Part shown: positions 8,707-16,475 of the stretch, in pieces | How positions within the stretch are numbered: position 1 is the first letter of the stretch | Layout of the letters: each line of letters starts with the position of its first letter | Made by a program: the position numbers and the translations under genes | Origin: a bacterium | GTDB taxonomy: Bacteria; Hinthialibacterota; Hinthialibacteria; H5-UNCL2 | Length of the DNA: 64,000 nt | NCBI GenBank assembly: GCA_015075175.1 | Contig: JABTUV010000001.1 | Location: forward strand, 946,001 to 1,010,000 | Direction: 5' to 3' | Notes under the pieces: generated by a model | Seen by the model: the letters and a program-made list of their open reading frames with translations, nothing else | The model's database searches: none | Told to the model about the DNA's origin: nothing

Positions 8707-9662
8707 AGGTTCACGCGCCCCAGTCCCATGATGGCACCCTTGCCTACGTGCAGCTCCTCGGCGGCGCGCAGCAGGGCCGCCATCCCCGCATCCACCCCGT
8801 CCAGCCGCACATCGCCGACCAGGCCGCCCATGCCGATGCTCTGGCGCTGGCGGTTGGACCAGCGCTCCCAGGCATACCAGCGCACGTCCTCTTCCTGAGC
8901 CGCGCAGCCCGCCACTCCGGCAAAGAGCGGACGCAGGTCCAGTTCTTCCCAGGGCACCCCGGCGTGGTAGTGGAGGATCGCGCCGGCCCGTCGGGCCGCG
9001 GTCCGCAGGAACGCAGAGAGTTCGAAGCGGGTGAGCGGTTCGCCTTGCCGGTAGAGCCTCAGTGGCGTCCGCAGCCGCAGGAGCATCGGCCCTGCGGGTA
9101 GCGAGTCCAAAGGCAAGGGCGCGACCGCCGGAGCGCAGTCCCCCAGCGCGACTCTGTCTCGGTAGACCACCGTGCCGTCGGGAGCGGTCGCGTCCAACAT
9201 GCGGAAGGGGATGCGGTCCGCTCCCAGACCGCGGCGGGCAGCGCGATCCAGGGCGGTGCAAACAAAGGGCCAGAAACGGGCCGCCTGCCCGAAAAAGAGC
9301 AGCTCGCAGCGCAGCTCCTCGCCTGCCGCCAGGCTCCGAACGCCCCGGTCGGGGGGACGCACCACGAGCGGATGGGGGATGTCCTTTTGGGCACGAAGCT
9401 CCTGCTCATCCGCGGCGAAGGGGGTCTCAATCAGGCGTGTATAGATGCAGTCGCGCCGCAAGAGGCAGCTCCTGCACGGGGACTTCACCACGCACACCAT
9501 GCGCTTGAGTCCCATAGCCAGGGCGCCGCGTAACATGGACCCCAGGTAGCCAGGCAGGCGGGCGTCCGCTTCCGGAGCGAGCCGAGTGATCAACCTCAGC
9601 ATCGTAAGGCGGGCGAGGGAGGCGCGCGCCTGCTCGACGGTCCCGATGTTGGTCGTCGTCAT
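8613..9662 (-). CDS. cas6: Pre-crRNA processing endoribonuclease Cas6
   Basis: Cas6 cuts the repeat in pre-crRNA. The 349-residue product matches the Cas6 RAMP family rather than Csm5. It has LPGYLGSMLRGALAMGLKR near the N-terminus, a Cys cluster (CVVKSPCRSCLLRRDCIY) and a C-terminal GMGGLVGDVRLDG then HVGKGAIMGLGRVNL, the glycine-rich loop of the family. The ATG at 9662 overlaps the csm4 stop by four bases (ATGA), which fixes the start. The last 28 or so residues after GLGRVNL are translated from the decayed repeat sequence, so the original stop was probably lost. Csm5 is otherwise missing from this operon; a divergent Csm5 is the alternative, but the Cys cluster argues for Cas6. Confidence 0.82.
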   Translation of the reverse strand: MTTTNIGTVEQARASLARLTMLRLITRLAPEADARLPGYLGSMLRGALAMGLKRMVCVVKSPCRSCLLRRDCIYTRLIETPFAADEQELRAQKDIPHPLVVRPPDRGVRSLAAGEELRCELLFFGQAARFWPFVCTALDRAARRGLGADRIPFRMLDATAPDGTVVYRDRVALGDCAPAVAPLPLDSLPAGPMLLRLRTPLRLYRQGEPLTRFELSAFLRTAARRAGAILHYHAGVPWEELDLRPLFAGVAGCAAQEEDVRWYAWERWSNRQRQSIGMGGLVGDVRLDGVDAGMAALLRAAEELHVGKGAIMGLGRVNLVRHPQGGDCGIPAESAMFNVSPPIAGCHRE

Positions 9663-10588
9663 GTCCGGCCCGCCTCGTCCTCGTGCCATCGCATGGGCAG
9701 CGCCAACGCGTAGCCGGAGTGCACGGCCGCCGGGAAGCCCGGCGCCAGGCCTTCCAGCAGGCGGCCCAAGGCACAGACTCCTGGCTGATCCACTCGAAAG
9801 ACGCTTCCGGGCGTCAGTCGCAAGAGCGGTCGCTTGAAGGGATTCTCGAACACGCCCCGGCCCAGGCGGCCGTACTTGACATCGGTCTGCCAGAGGCCGT
9901 CGGTCGGGTCGGTCCGGGCGGGGACAAGGTGGGAGAGGGTCACGAGGGCGTTTGGGTTTTCTACTTCGCTTAACTCCCTCTCGGTTGTGAGTTCGCCGAC
10001 CTCAAAGTGGCCCATGCCGCTGTTGGCCTTGCGGCCATAGCCCGTATGCGAAAGCTCCACCAGCAACCGATGGGCGACCCTGGCGTCCGCTTCGGTCTTA
10101 GCCGCCAGGAAGATCGTCACGCGCCCGTCGGTGTCTTCCGGGTAGTGCCCGACGGTCTCGTGGAGCGAGCCTGGATCGCCGGTGTGGCCGGTTGTCCGGC
10201 TGATGCGCGCGTGCAGGACCGAGACCTCGGCGAAGCCCCTTTCCGCGACCAGTTGCCCGGGCAAGCCTCCCGCCTGGATGGCACGGAAGGAGGAGCGATC
10301 CACGTAGCGGCGCTGTTTGAGTTCCTTGAGCCGGCGGTAGAGCACCACGTCGAGCGGTCGCACGAGCGAAAGGCGAACGTTCAGTGGCAGCGGCAGCGAG
10401 TCGCCGGGAAGCCCATCGGAGAAGGCGAACGGCGGCGCGCCGGCGCGGAACGGTTCCAGGAACCGGCCCAGTTCCGCCTCGCCCTGCGACTCCAGGAGCG
10501 TCCAGCAGAGGCTGCCGAAGAGCGTGTCGGCCTGAAGCGGCGTCCCCACCGGCGACCGCAGCCGCAGGCCGATGCGAAAGAGCTGCAT
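9659..10588 (-). CDS. csm4: Type III-A effector RAMP subunit Csm4
   Basis: Csm4 caps the crRNA 5' handle and contacts Cas10 in the Csm complex. The 309-residue protein starts MQLFRIGLRLRSPVGTPLQADTLFG in part; SPxGTPLxADTLFGSLCW is the first RAMP strand-loop typical of Csm4. A glycine-rich loop HTGYGRKANSGMGHFEV lies near residue 190. The C-terminal half has VKYGRLGRGVFENPFKRPLL, as in other Csm4. Frame is intact and length normal. It overlaps cas6 by four bases and lies 10 bp downstream of csm3, so the genes are translationally coupled. Confidence 0.88.
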   Translation of the reverse strand: MQLFRIGLRLRSPVGTPLQADTLFGSLCWTLLESQGEAELGRFLEPFRAGAPPFAFSDGLPGDSLPLPLNVRLSLVRPLDVVLYRRLKELKQRRYVDRSSFRAIQAGGLPGQLVAERGFAEVSVLHARISRTTGHTGDPGSLHETVGHYPEDTDGRVTIFLAAKTEADARVAHRLLVELSHTGYGRKANSGMGHFEVGELTTERELSEVENPNALVTLSHLVPARTDPTDGLWQTDVKYGRLGRGVFENPFKRPLLRLTPGSVFRVDQPGVCALGRLLEGLAPGFPAAVHSGYALALPMRWHEDEAGRT

Positions 10589-10598
10589 GGCAGGCCTC

Positions 10599-11243
10599 CT
10601 AGGCGTCGAACGACTGCTCGCGCTGATCCTTGAACGAGACCTTGCCGTAGCCTCGCGATCCGGAGGCGCCGAGGTAGTCGTGCTGCAACAGGTCCATGCC
10701 GCGCTTCAGGAGCGCCTTCATGGCCGCCTCGTCGTCGTTCTCATACACGCGGAGGACGATCTCGTAGTTGAACTCGGTCCCGGCGGGGATGCGCTCCGTG
10801 GTGCGCGGGCCCATGCTGGCGGCCTTGCCGGTACGACGGTCGATGGAGACCTCGCTCTTCTCCTCGGAGAAGAAGACGCCGCGTTCCGCCCGCGCTTTCT
10901 CCAGTGCGGCAATCGACTCGTCCGTCAGAGCAGTCCCGCACCAGGATGCGGGTAGTTTCTTTGCTCTGGCGGCGCTTCCGCAGCCGAACACCTTGCAGAT
11001 CATGCAGTTACCGCAATCACAGGGTACCCGCCTCGCTCGCTGAAACGTCCCTCCTGACTTCCAGCAGGGGCGAATCTTCCCCTTCAACGACGACCCCGGG
11101 ACATACGGCCTCTGGCTGATCGGATCACGGATGATCGGATTGTCGATGCCGCCGATCTCGATGTTGTCCTTGGAGGTACCAATGCGCAGCCCGTTCTCGC
11201 AACGGAATACCCCCGTGATCTTGAGATACTTCTTGAGCTTCAT
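10599..11243 (-). CDS. csm3: Type III-A RAMP subunit Csm3, target-RNA nuclease, with a local frame excursion
   Basis: Csm3 forms the backbone of the Csm complex and cleaves target RNA every 6 nt. The 214-residue product has the family signature GLRIGTSKDNIEIGGIDNP then IIRDP and YVPGSSLKGKIR. The catalytic Asp in GGIDNPIIRDP is present. CDCGNCMICKVFG follows, as in many Csm3. After KVFGCGSAARAK the annotated frame reads KLPASWCGTALTDES. The neighbouring frame reads ETTRILVRDCS, close to the family's strand. This suggests two compensating indels about 35 bp apart near 10930-10965. The rest, including GASGSRGYGKVSF, is normal. Confidence 0.9.
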   Translation of the reverse strand: MKLKKYLKITGVFRCENGLRIGTSKDNIEIGGIDNPIIRDPISQRPYVPGSSLKGKIRPCWKSGGTFQRARRVPCDCGNCMICKVFGCGSAARAKKLPASWCGTALTDESIAALEKARAERGVFFSEEKSEVSIDRRTGKAASMGPRTTERIPAGTEFNYEIVLRVYENDDEAAMKALLKRGMDLLQHDYLGASGSRGYGKVSFKDQREQSFDA

Positions 11244-11255
11244 CTTCGTCCTCCC

Positions 11256-11867
11256 TTATCGCCGTTCGCTCTTCTGCTTTACGTAAGCCACGACACTCTG
11301 AAAGTGCTGAACGAAACCACGGAAGCTCCGTTCATCCCTGAGCGCGCGGTCCGCGTGCACGTGGTGCGCGATGAAATCGCTGAAGCACTTCGCCACGATC
11401 CCGCGCTCTCGGCGGTACTCCACCGCAGGAAGGAGCTTGAAGAGTCCTTCCTTGACGCGCCCGAAATCATGCTCCATCGCGTACGACGTCTCAATTGCCT
11501 TCACCATGTTGAAGAACTTGCGCAGCGCGGTCGGGTTCATGCCGCTGCGGTTGATCTCCTCGGCGACTCGGCGCGCGGTCTCGATGAAGACTTCTTGCTT
11601 GAGGTGCTCGCCGTCGTAGTAGTCTGCGAGTTTCAGGTCGTTGGGGAGGCTGGCGCCCATGGCGTCGCCCTGTCCCCCGCCGTAGCCTCCTCTGTAGCCC
11701 CCGCCTCCACCGGGCGGGCCGCCGCCCTGGCCGCTCCGGCCACCACCATACCCACCGCCGCCGCCCCCACCGTGGCTCGGACGGGGCCCCTGAGGCCTGC
11801 CTCCCCTGGGCGTCGTATCCGGCGGCTTCCAGCCCGCCTTGTTGAGCGCATCCTTCATCTCATCCAT
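11256..11867 (-). CDS. csm2: Csm2 with a glycine/RGG-rich N-terminal extension
   Basis: Csm2 is the small helical subunit of the Csm complex that lines the target RNA. The C-terminal 130 residues are Csm2-like and mostly helical, with INRSGMNPTALRKFFNMVKA, then LLPAVEYRRERGIVAKCF and FSDFIAHHVHADRAL. Usual family length is about 120-150. Here residues 20-75 form a low-complexity tail rich in Gly, with GGGGGGGYGGGRSGQGGG and YRGGYGGGQGD, resembling RGG/GYGG RNA-binding regions of eukaryotic hnRNPs. The ATG at 11867 has GGAGG 8 bp upstream and overlaps the cas10 stop by 8 bp; a GTG three codons earlier is less likely. The extension keeps frame and good codons, so it seems translated. Confidence 0.85.
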   Translation of the reverse strand: MDEMKDALNKAGWKPPDTTPRGGRPQGPRPSHGGGGGGGYGGGRSGQGGGPPGGGGGYRGGYGGGQGDAMGASLPNDLKLADYYDGEHLKQEVFIETARRVAEEINRSGMNPTALRKFFNMVKAIETSYAMEHDFGRVKEGLFKLLPAVEYRRERGIVAKCFSDFIAHHVHADRALRDERSFRGFVQHFQSVVAYVKQKSERR

Positions 11868-14376
11868 CGTTTGCACCTCCTCGATTTCGATTCAGGCTGT
11901 ACGTGCTGATGTATTTCAAGCCGTCCCACGGCGCCTTGCGTTCCGAGCTGCGCCCCAGCGGCCACTCGTTCACGAGTCGCATGGCCCACTCAAACGCTGC
12001 GCCGTCGGATTGCGAGAGGTTGCGCTTCACGCTATAATGCAGATGGGGTAGGAAGATCAGGTGGTCTGTAACGCCGTCGTCGCGGTACTGATAGTAGCGC
12101 TTGGCGGACAGGAGCAACCGGCGAACGAGCTGCGTGGAGACCGTCTCCGCCTGCTGCCATTCGGCCAGGCGCTCCGCCTCGGCGTGGCAGCGATCCAGCT
12201 CCTTCCAGCGGAGCACATCATCAAAGGCCGCAAGCCGGTCCTTGCCAGCCCGCTTGGCCACCTTCAGGGCGTTCTCTGTCTGGTCGGCGATCATGAAGAC
12301 AGGAGTCCGCGCATGGGCCAATGTAAACCCTCCGGAGAGCGTGAGATCCGGGTTGCCGCCGCAGAACTGCCGAAAAGCTGCATGGAAGCCGCGCGCGAAA
12401 TTGAGGACCTCATGCCAGGGTCCGAGCAGAAACAGATCGTCGCCGCCCGAAAAGATGGTGTAGAGCAGCGGATGGCGCTCGGTCAGTTCCCGGTGCAACC
12501 AGCCGGCGAAGAAGAGGTCCAAATGCCTGGAAAAGGTAGCCAGGCGGGACAAGGTCCAGCCCGCCCCCGGCGGGGGTTCCTCCGCGGGCGAGGTTTTCGC
12601 CTTGAGCGCCTGCGACGTGTCCTTGAGACCGATGGACAAGACGAGCCCCAGGTTGTCCACGTCCAACTTCAGGACCCCGAGCACGTCCCGACCCTCGCCA
12701 TGCAGGGCCAGACAATTGAAGTAGAGCGGCGCACCGGCTTCGTGGCCTTCGCCCTCCTGCCGGCACGGACTGGACGGAGGGCAGTCAGGCACTCCGGGTA
12801 CCCCTGCCGCGGGAACATGGTTGGCGATCCACCGACGGTGGAAGGGAACCGCAGATGACGCCTGGATCGGAGCGTCGTTGAAGGCCAGAACACGCACGGC
12901 GTCCGTGGGGACGCTCTCCAGCGCGCGGTGCAACCGGAACGGCACTCCGACGAAGTGAAAAGCGTCCTCAGCATCGTCCTTGAGCCACGAGAGGTAACGC
13001 GCCCGGGGCAACTCACGGCCCAGCCGCCGATCCTGGGCGCATCCGTCGCACAAGCGGTCGCCATTTTCGGTGGTGCGCTCCTCCCCAGGGAACTTCCTGC
13101 ACACGGTACACACTCGGTCCTCGCCCTCGAAATGCCGCGGGAGAACGAATGCCTCCGGACGCCACGAGCCGGATTCGGTGAGCGCGGCACGCAAAGGACG
13201 GAGCTTGCGTCCTGCCAGCTCATCTTGGAGACGGATCATTGCGCCGGCAAATCTGCCCTTTAGAAAGTCGTTTCCTCGAAGCGGGAGAGTGGCAAGGTTC
13301 AAGGTCAGCTCCGCGTTCAGGTCCTGATGGAACCACCGCTCTATGCTCCTCGTGAGGTCGGCCAGCCGTTGCGCGGCGTCCGGCAGATTCGGCAAAAGCA
13401 GGTAGAACTTACCGCCGGCGGCAACCATTCGGTTGAAGTGAGGGAGCTGAAAGATCTCGAGGATTCTCCAAGCGGCGAAGTCCGACGCCATGCCGAGTAA
13501 GAAAGAGCGCGCACGCAGAGCTTTGGCCGTCCCGCGGCTGCTGACATTGGCAATATCAAAGATGTACCGCTGAATGCCCGACAGGTCCCCGACCACCAGC
13601 AGGAATCTCTGCGCCTCGCGGTCCCGGATACAGGCTGTGTCGTCCAGGGTCCCTTCAGCTTCATGGAACCGATACAGCGACGCCGCCAGGGCCGCGACCG
13701 CGCGGGAATGGTCGTAGAGAGAGGAGTCGGCAACATCGTCGATTGTGGAAGCGGGCACGCACCAGGTATACCGCTCCATAAGCGCGTCCAGGTAGGCAAG
13801 TGCGGCCGGGAACGACTCCGGCGAAGCGGCCGTAAGTTCCTTCTCGAAGGCGGACCACAGAGTCTTGTATCCCGGCACGAGAGATGAGTTCAGCTCGCCC
13901 CGCGGTACAGGGGAGAGACAGCCCAGTTCCGGCTGGAGTGGTTCCAGTCGAAAACCCAGGAGAGAAGGCGACCTGCCGTCCTGCAACACGATTTCAGTCA
14001 ATAGCGAGATCAGCGGAGTGCGCTTGTGGATGTCCCGAGAATAATCGACCTGCTCTCCCCGCTCGACTCCAGAGGCCAGACAGTCCGCCAAGGAGATCAT
14101 GCTCTGCAACGGGGTGGACGCATTATGGTGCCGGAAAGCGAGGGCCGAGGCACTTTCCTCAACGCCGGAAGGGCCAGGGAGAAAGCCTCTCGGCAGCACC
14201 TCCTCGAAGAACTGGTTGGTCCACTGGACGTGGAAGTGCGTCGGTCTCCCTTCCCGCGACGGACCTCCCACGGCCATCATCCGCTTGGACTGCTCAGAGA
14301 GGGGAACCTCGGCCCGTTGCAGAAGCTTACCAATGTCGTGAAGAAAGGAGCCTAATACGAGATGCTCGAACTGCAT
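11860..14376 (-). CDS. cas10: Type III-A Cas10 (Csm1): HD nuclease and cyclic oligoadenylate synthase
   Basis: Cas10 is the large subunit. On target-RNA binding its HD domain cuts ssDNA and its palm domain makes cyclic oligoadenylates. The 838-residue protein has HD at residues 13-14 (SFLHDIGKLLQ), a zinc-finger (CTVCRKFPGEE then CDGC near 460-480), two palm domains, and the intact SGGDD motif at about 643-647, followed by FLLGPWHEV. All active-site motifs are present, so both activities are expected. GGAGG 6 bp before the ATG at 14376 selects this start over 14406. No csm6 or other CARF effector is visible nearby, so the signal's receiver is not in this window. Confidence 0.95.
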   Translation of the reverse strand: MQFEHLVLGSFLHDIGKLLQRAEVPLSEQSKRMMAVGGPSREGRPTHFHVQWTNQFFEEVLPRGFLPGPSGVEESASALAFRHHNASTPLQSMISLADCLASGVERGEQVDYSRDIHKRTPLISLLTEIVLQDGRSPSLLGFRLEPLQPELGCLSPVPRGELNSSLVPGYKTLWSAFEKELTAASPESFPAALAYLDALMERYTWCVPASTIDDVADSSLYDHSRAVAALAASLYRFHEAEGTLDDTACIRDREAQRFLLVVGDLSGIQRYIFDIANVSSRGTAKALRARSFLLGMASDFAAWRILEIFQLPHFNRMVAAGGKFYLLLPNLPDAAQRLADLTRSIERWFHQDLNAELTLNLATLPLRGNDFLKGRFAGAMIRLQDELAGRKLRPLRAALTESGSWRPEAFVLPRHFEGEDRVCTVCRKFPGEERTTENGDRLCDGCAQDRRLGRELPRARYLSWLKDDAEDAFHFVGVPFRLHRALESVPTDAVRVLAFNDAPIQASSAVPFHRRWIANHVPAAGVPGVPDCPPSSPCRQEGEGHEAGAPLYFNCLALHGEGRDVLGVLKLDVDNLGLVLSIGLKDTSQALKAKTSPAEEPPPGAGWTLSRLATFSRHLDLFFAGWLHRELTERHPLLYTIFSGGDDLFLLGPWHEVLNFARGFHAAFRQFCGGNPDLTLSGGFTLAHARTPVFMIADQTENALKVAKRAGKDRLAAFDDVLRWKELDRCHAEAERLAEWQQAETVSTQLVRRLLLSAKRYYQYRDDGVTDHLIFLPHLHYSVKRNLSQSDGAAFEWAMRLVNEWPLGRSSERKAPWDGLKYISTYSLNRNRGGANDG

Positions 14377-14442
14377 GGCATCCCTCCAGGTGGCAACCAG
14401 ATCCAAGAATGGTCCTCAACCTACCACGACCGAGCGTGGCTG

Positions 14443-14727
14443 TTAAGTGAGATTCAAGCCCCGATGGACGCAAATGAGAGAGACCCCTTGTTCGGTGGGA
14501 TAACGGCCATACAGTTGTTCAAATAAGCCGAGTTGGGTCCTAAATTGGGCGATATCCGCCTGCGCCTTGGTGATGCGTGCCGTGGTAGTCATGCCGCCGA
14601 GGTTGGCCACGACCAACGTGGCCAGAATACCGATGATGATTACGACTAACATGATCTCCATCAACGTAAAGCCCGCCCCAGGGGCCTTCTGCAACCGCAA
14701 TCCCTCGCCAAACCACTTTGCGTTCAT
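14443..14727 (-). pseudogene. gspG: Type II secretion major pseudopilin GspG, truncated
   Basis: GspG forms the periplasmic pseudopilus of the type II secretion system. Residues 17-45 contain the prepilin cleavage site and hydrophobic helix: GAGFTLMEIMLVVIIIGIL, with Glu at +5. ARITKAQADIAQFRTQLG and YGRYPTEQG follow, as in GspG. The protein stops at 94 residues instead of about 140. In the next frame YPTEQG continues GLSHLRPSG, so a single-base shift precedes the loss of the Ca-binding C-terminal domain, where the cas operon now begins. The ATG overlaps the previous gene's stop by ATGA and has GGAGG upstream. Confidence 0.85.
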
Positions 14728-15362
14728 GACGCTCCTCCAGTCGACTCCTGCTTGCCCTTCGGACCCCGCGCGTTGAGGGGCAGTGCTATGTTCGCGCGCC
14801 GCGCCCCGATCTCAATACTACCACACTCGAGGGTCAGGTTGATACCGGTCAAAACCTCTGAATCTTCCTCAACGTCATAAGACGGCGAAAGGACGAAGGA
14901 AGTTACCTGCTTCATGAGAAGCCCCGACGCCTCCGGTCCAACCGCCGCTTGTGGGCCCATGGGGGTCTTTGAGTAGCGAAGAGAGAATACACCATCTTCG
15001 AGCGGCACGACCTTGAATGCTACCAACAGCGCCTGCGCGGTCGCCGTCCAACGCTTGCCGTTATCGCCTTCGGGGACGCGCGCGAGCAAGCGATAGATGT
15101 GGCTGCCATCGGTGCTATCGACCGTCTCGGAGAACGGAGGAATTCCCGCGACGTTGTACGGCAGTAAGTTGGCCGCCGCCCAGCGGACCTCCTCGACCAC
15201 TTGGCGCGTCCCCTCCGCGTCTACGAGGTTGCGCTTCTACTCGTTGTGGGTCGCCACCACTTGCAGGAACGAGTCCACGCCGACCGCCCCGAGAATGGAC
15301 ACGATCAAGAGGGCCGTGATCAACTCCACCAACGTGAAACCCGAGCGTCTCACCCGCCGCAT
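14724..15362 (-). pseudogene. Type II secretion minor pseudopilin GspJ-like, in-frame TAG
   Basis: The gene begins MRRVRRSGFTLVELITALL, a prepilin leader and hydrophobic helix with Glu+5, and continues to VATHNE. There a TAG occurs at 15237-15239. The same frame then reads on without interruption (KRNLVDAEGTRQVVEEVRWA) to the stop at 14724. Removing the TAG would restore a protein of about 212 residues, the usual GspJ length, with a beta-rich C-domain (HIYRLLARVPEGDN; TSFVLSPSYDVEED). GspJ is preferred over GspH or GspK from length and its place after a gspI-like remnant. The nonsense codon is either a mutation or a base error. Confidence 0.65.
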
Positions 15363-15560
15363 GTCCATGTCTCCCCAGATCGCCGGTGCCAATTTGGCCA
15401 AACAGACAACGGCCTCTCGCGAATCCTGGCCCCAACTGACTTCGACTCTCACGCGAAAGACGGAGGGGAGCTCCGTCGCCGTCGTCTCGGTGCGCCAAGA
15501 GAAGCGTGACTGGGGCCCGAAGTCCCCATCCTCGACGCCCGCGACTAGGCTGGGTTTCGA
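15363..15560 (-). pseudogene. GspI-like minor pseudopilin, C-terminal remnant
   Basis: Reading upstream of the gspJ start in the same frame gives TATELPSVFRVRVEVSWGQD then SREAVVCLAKLAP, which fits the C-terminal beta sheet of GspI. The N-terminus with its prepilin helix is missing; the frame runs into the IS3 fragment at about 15560. No stop separates it from gspJ, so an indel may also be present. Weak call based on short sequence and gene order. Confidence 0.4.
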
Positions 15561-15624
15561 GTAAACCGGCCCCGATTTTCTTGGACACAGAATTGGGGTA
15601 ATCTGAGGTACCAGGAGGTCGGCG

Positions 15625-15963
15625 ATGAAGAAGGAGAAGAGCGAGCAGAAGCAGGGAGCGTTGTTACCGGACCAGCGGTGGAGCTCGCGGCGGAAGCGCG
15701 AGGTGGTGTTGCGGCTGCTGCGGGGTGAACCGCTGGAGGCGGTGGGCCGGGAAGTGGGGGTGGAGACCTGCCGGCTGGAGAAGTGGCGGGAGCGGGCGCC
15801 GGAGGGCATCGACCTGGCGCTCAAGGACCGCACGGGGGATCCGCTGCAGACGGAACTGGACGCGGCCAAGCGGCACATCGGCGAGGTGTCCATGGAGAAT
15901 GAACTGCTGCGGCGCCAGTTGGACCAGTACCGCCCTTTCGGCCAGAGGAGATCGCGCAAGTGA
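15625..15963 (+). CDS. IS3-family transposase OrfA (helix-turn-helix)
   Basis: The 112-residue protein reads RWSSRRKREVVLRLLRGEPL then EAVGREVGVETCRLEKWRER, the HTH_28-like DNA-binding domain of IS3 OrfA. A C-terminal leucine-rich helix (MENELLRRQLDQY) follows and usually mediates multimerisation. GGAGG lies 6 bp before the ATG. The stop overlaps the start region of orfB, consistent with programmed frameshifting in intact IS3 elements. The element lacks a full orfB, so it cannot move on its own. Confidence 0.8.
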   Translation: MKKEKSEQKQGALLPDQRWSSRRKREVVLRLLRGEPLEAVGREVGVETCRLEKWRERAPEGIDLALKDRTGDPLQTELDAAKRHIGEVSMENELLRRQLDQYRPFGQRRSRK

Positions 15964-16172
15964 GTCGGGAAGTCTCCCCGTCCACCGGGCAGGTCTACGG
16001 CGTGCAACGTGTCTGCGCGTCGGCGGGACTGGCGCGGTCTACCTACTATGCCCACCAACAACGGAACACCCAGCCCCAAGCACCCAAGCAACGTCGCGGG
16101 CCCAAGCCCCAGGTCAGCGACGAGCGCCTCTGGGACAGGGAACTGCCAACTTCCACAGAGCCTGCGGGATGA
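15960..16172 (+). pseudogene. IS3-family transposase OrfB, N-terminal fragment
   Basis: The fragment reads GQVYGVQRVCASAGLARSTY then YAHQQRN and VSDERLWDRELPTST. YGVxRVCxxxGLARSTYY is the N-terminal HTH region of IS3 OrfB. All DDE catalytic residues are missing because the sequence diverges after VSDERL. Confidence 0.7.
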
Positions 16173-16475
16173 GCGGACAAGCTCGGGATCAAGGCTTCGC
16201 AAGGGGCATCGCCACGGCGAGAGTGAACCGGTAGGTAGCTTGTGAATGGGGGAGTGACGGTCCTCACCCCACCTGATCTACGAGCAGCGAAGTAATGGCT
16301 ACTCTTATCTTGCCTGACCCCTCATAAAGTTCTTGTTCTGCGGCTCGACACCGGAGTAGTCTTGCGGTAGTACCTCCAGGAGGAGCCATGCGCGGCAGCG
16401 TAGGGTCTCTTCGGAGACCGGTCCTATTGGACTGCAACTGAATGTGCAGCGCGGTCTTCTAATGTGAGCTAAACA
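16173..16475. other. Gene-free stretch upstream of the helicase
   Basis: No gene, RNA or clear repeat was recognised. It must hold the promoter of the defence locus that starts at 16476, but no convincing -35/-10 pair stands out. Confidence 0.4.

Larger units (their letters stand above)
15560..16172 (+). mobile_element. IS3-family fragment
   Basis: An orfA and the first part of an orfB of an IS3-type element lie here. The element interrupts the gspI remnant on its left. The right end is missing because orfB stops after about 60 codons and is followed by unrelated DNA. No clear inverted repeats were found. Confidence 0.65.

Noticed and set aside
16173-16300. Possible group II intron end (GAGTGAACCGG and similar)
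   Set aside because: No domain V hairpin or reverse transcriptase could be recognised.
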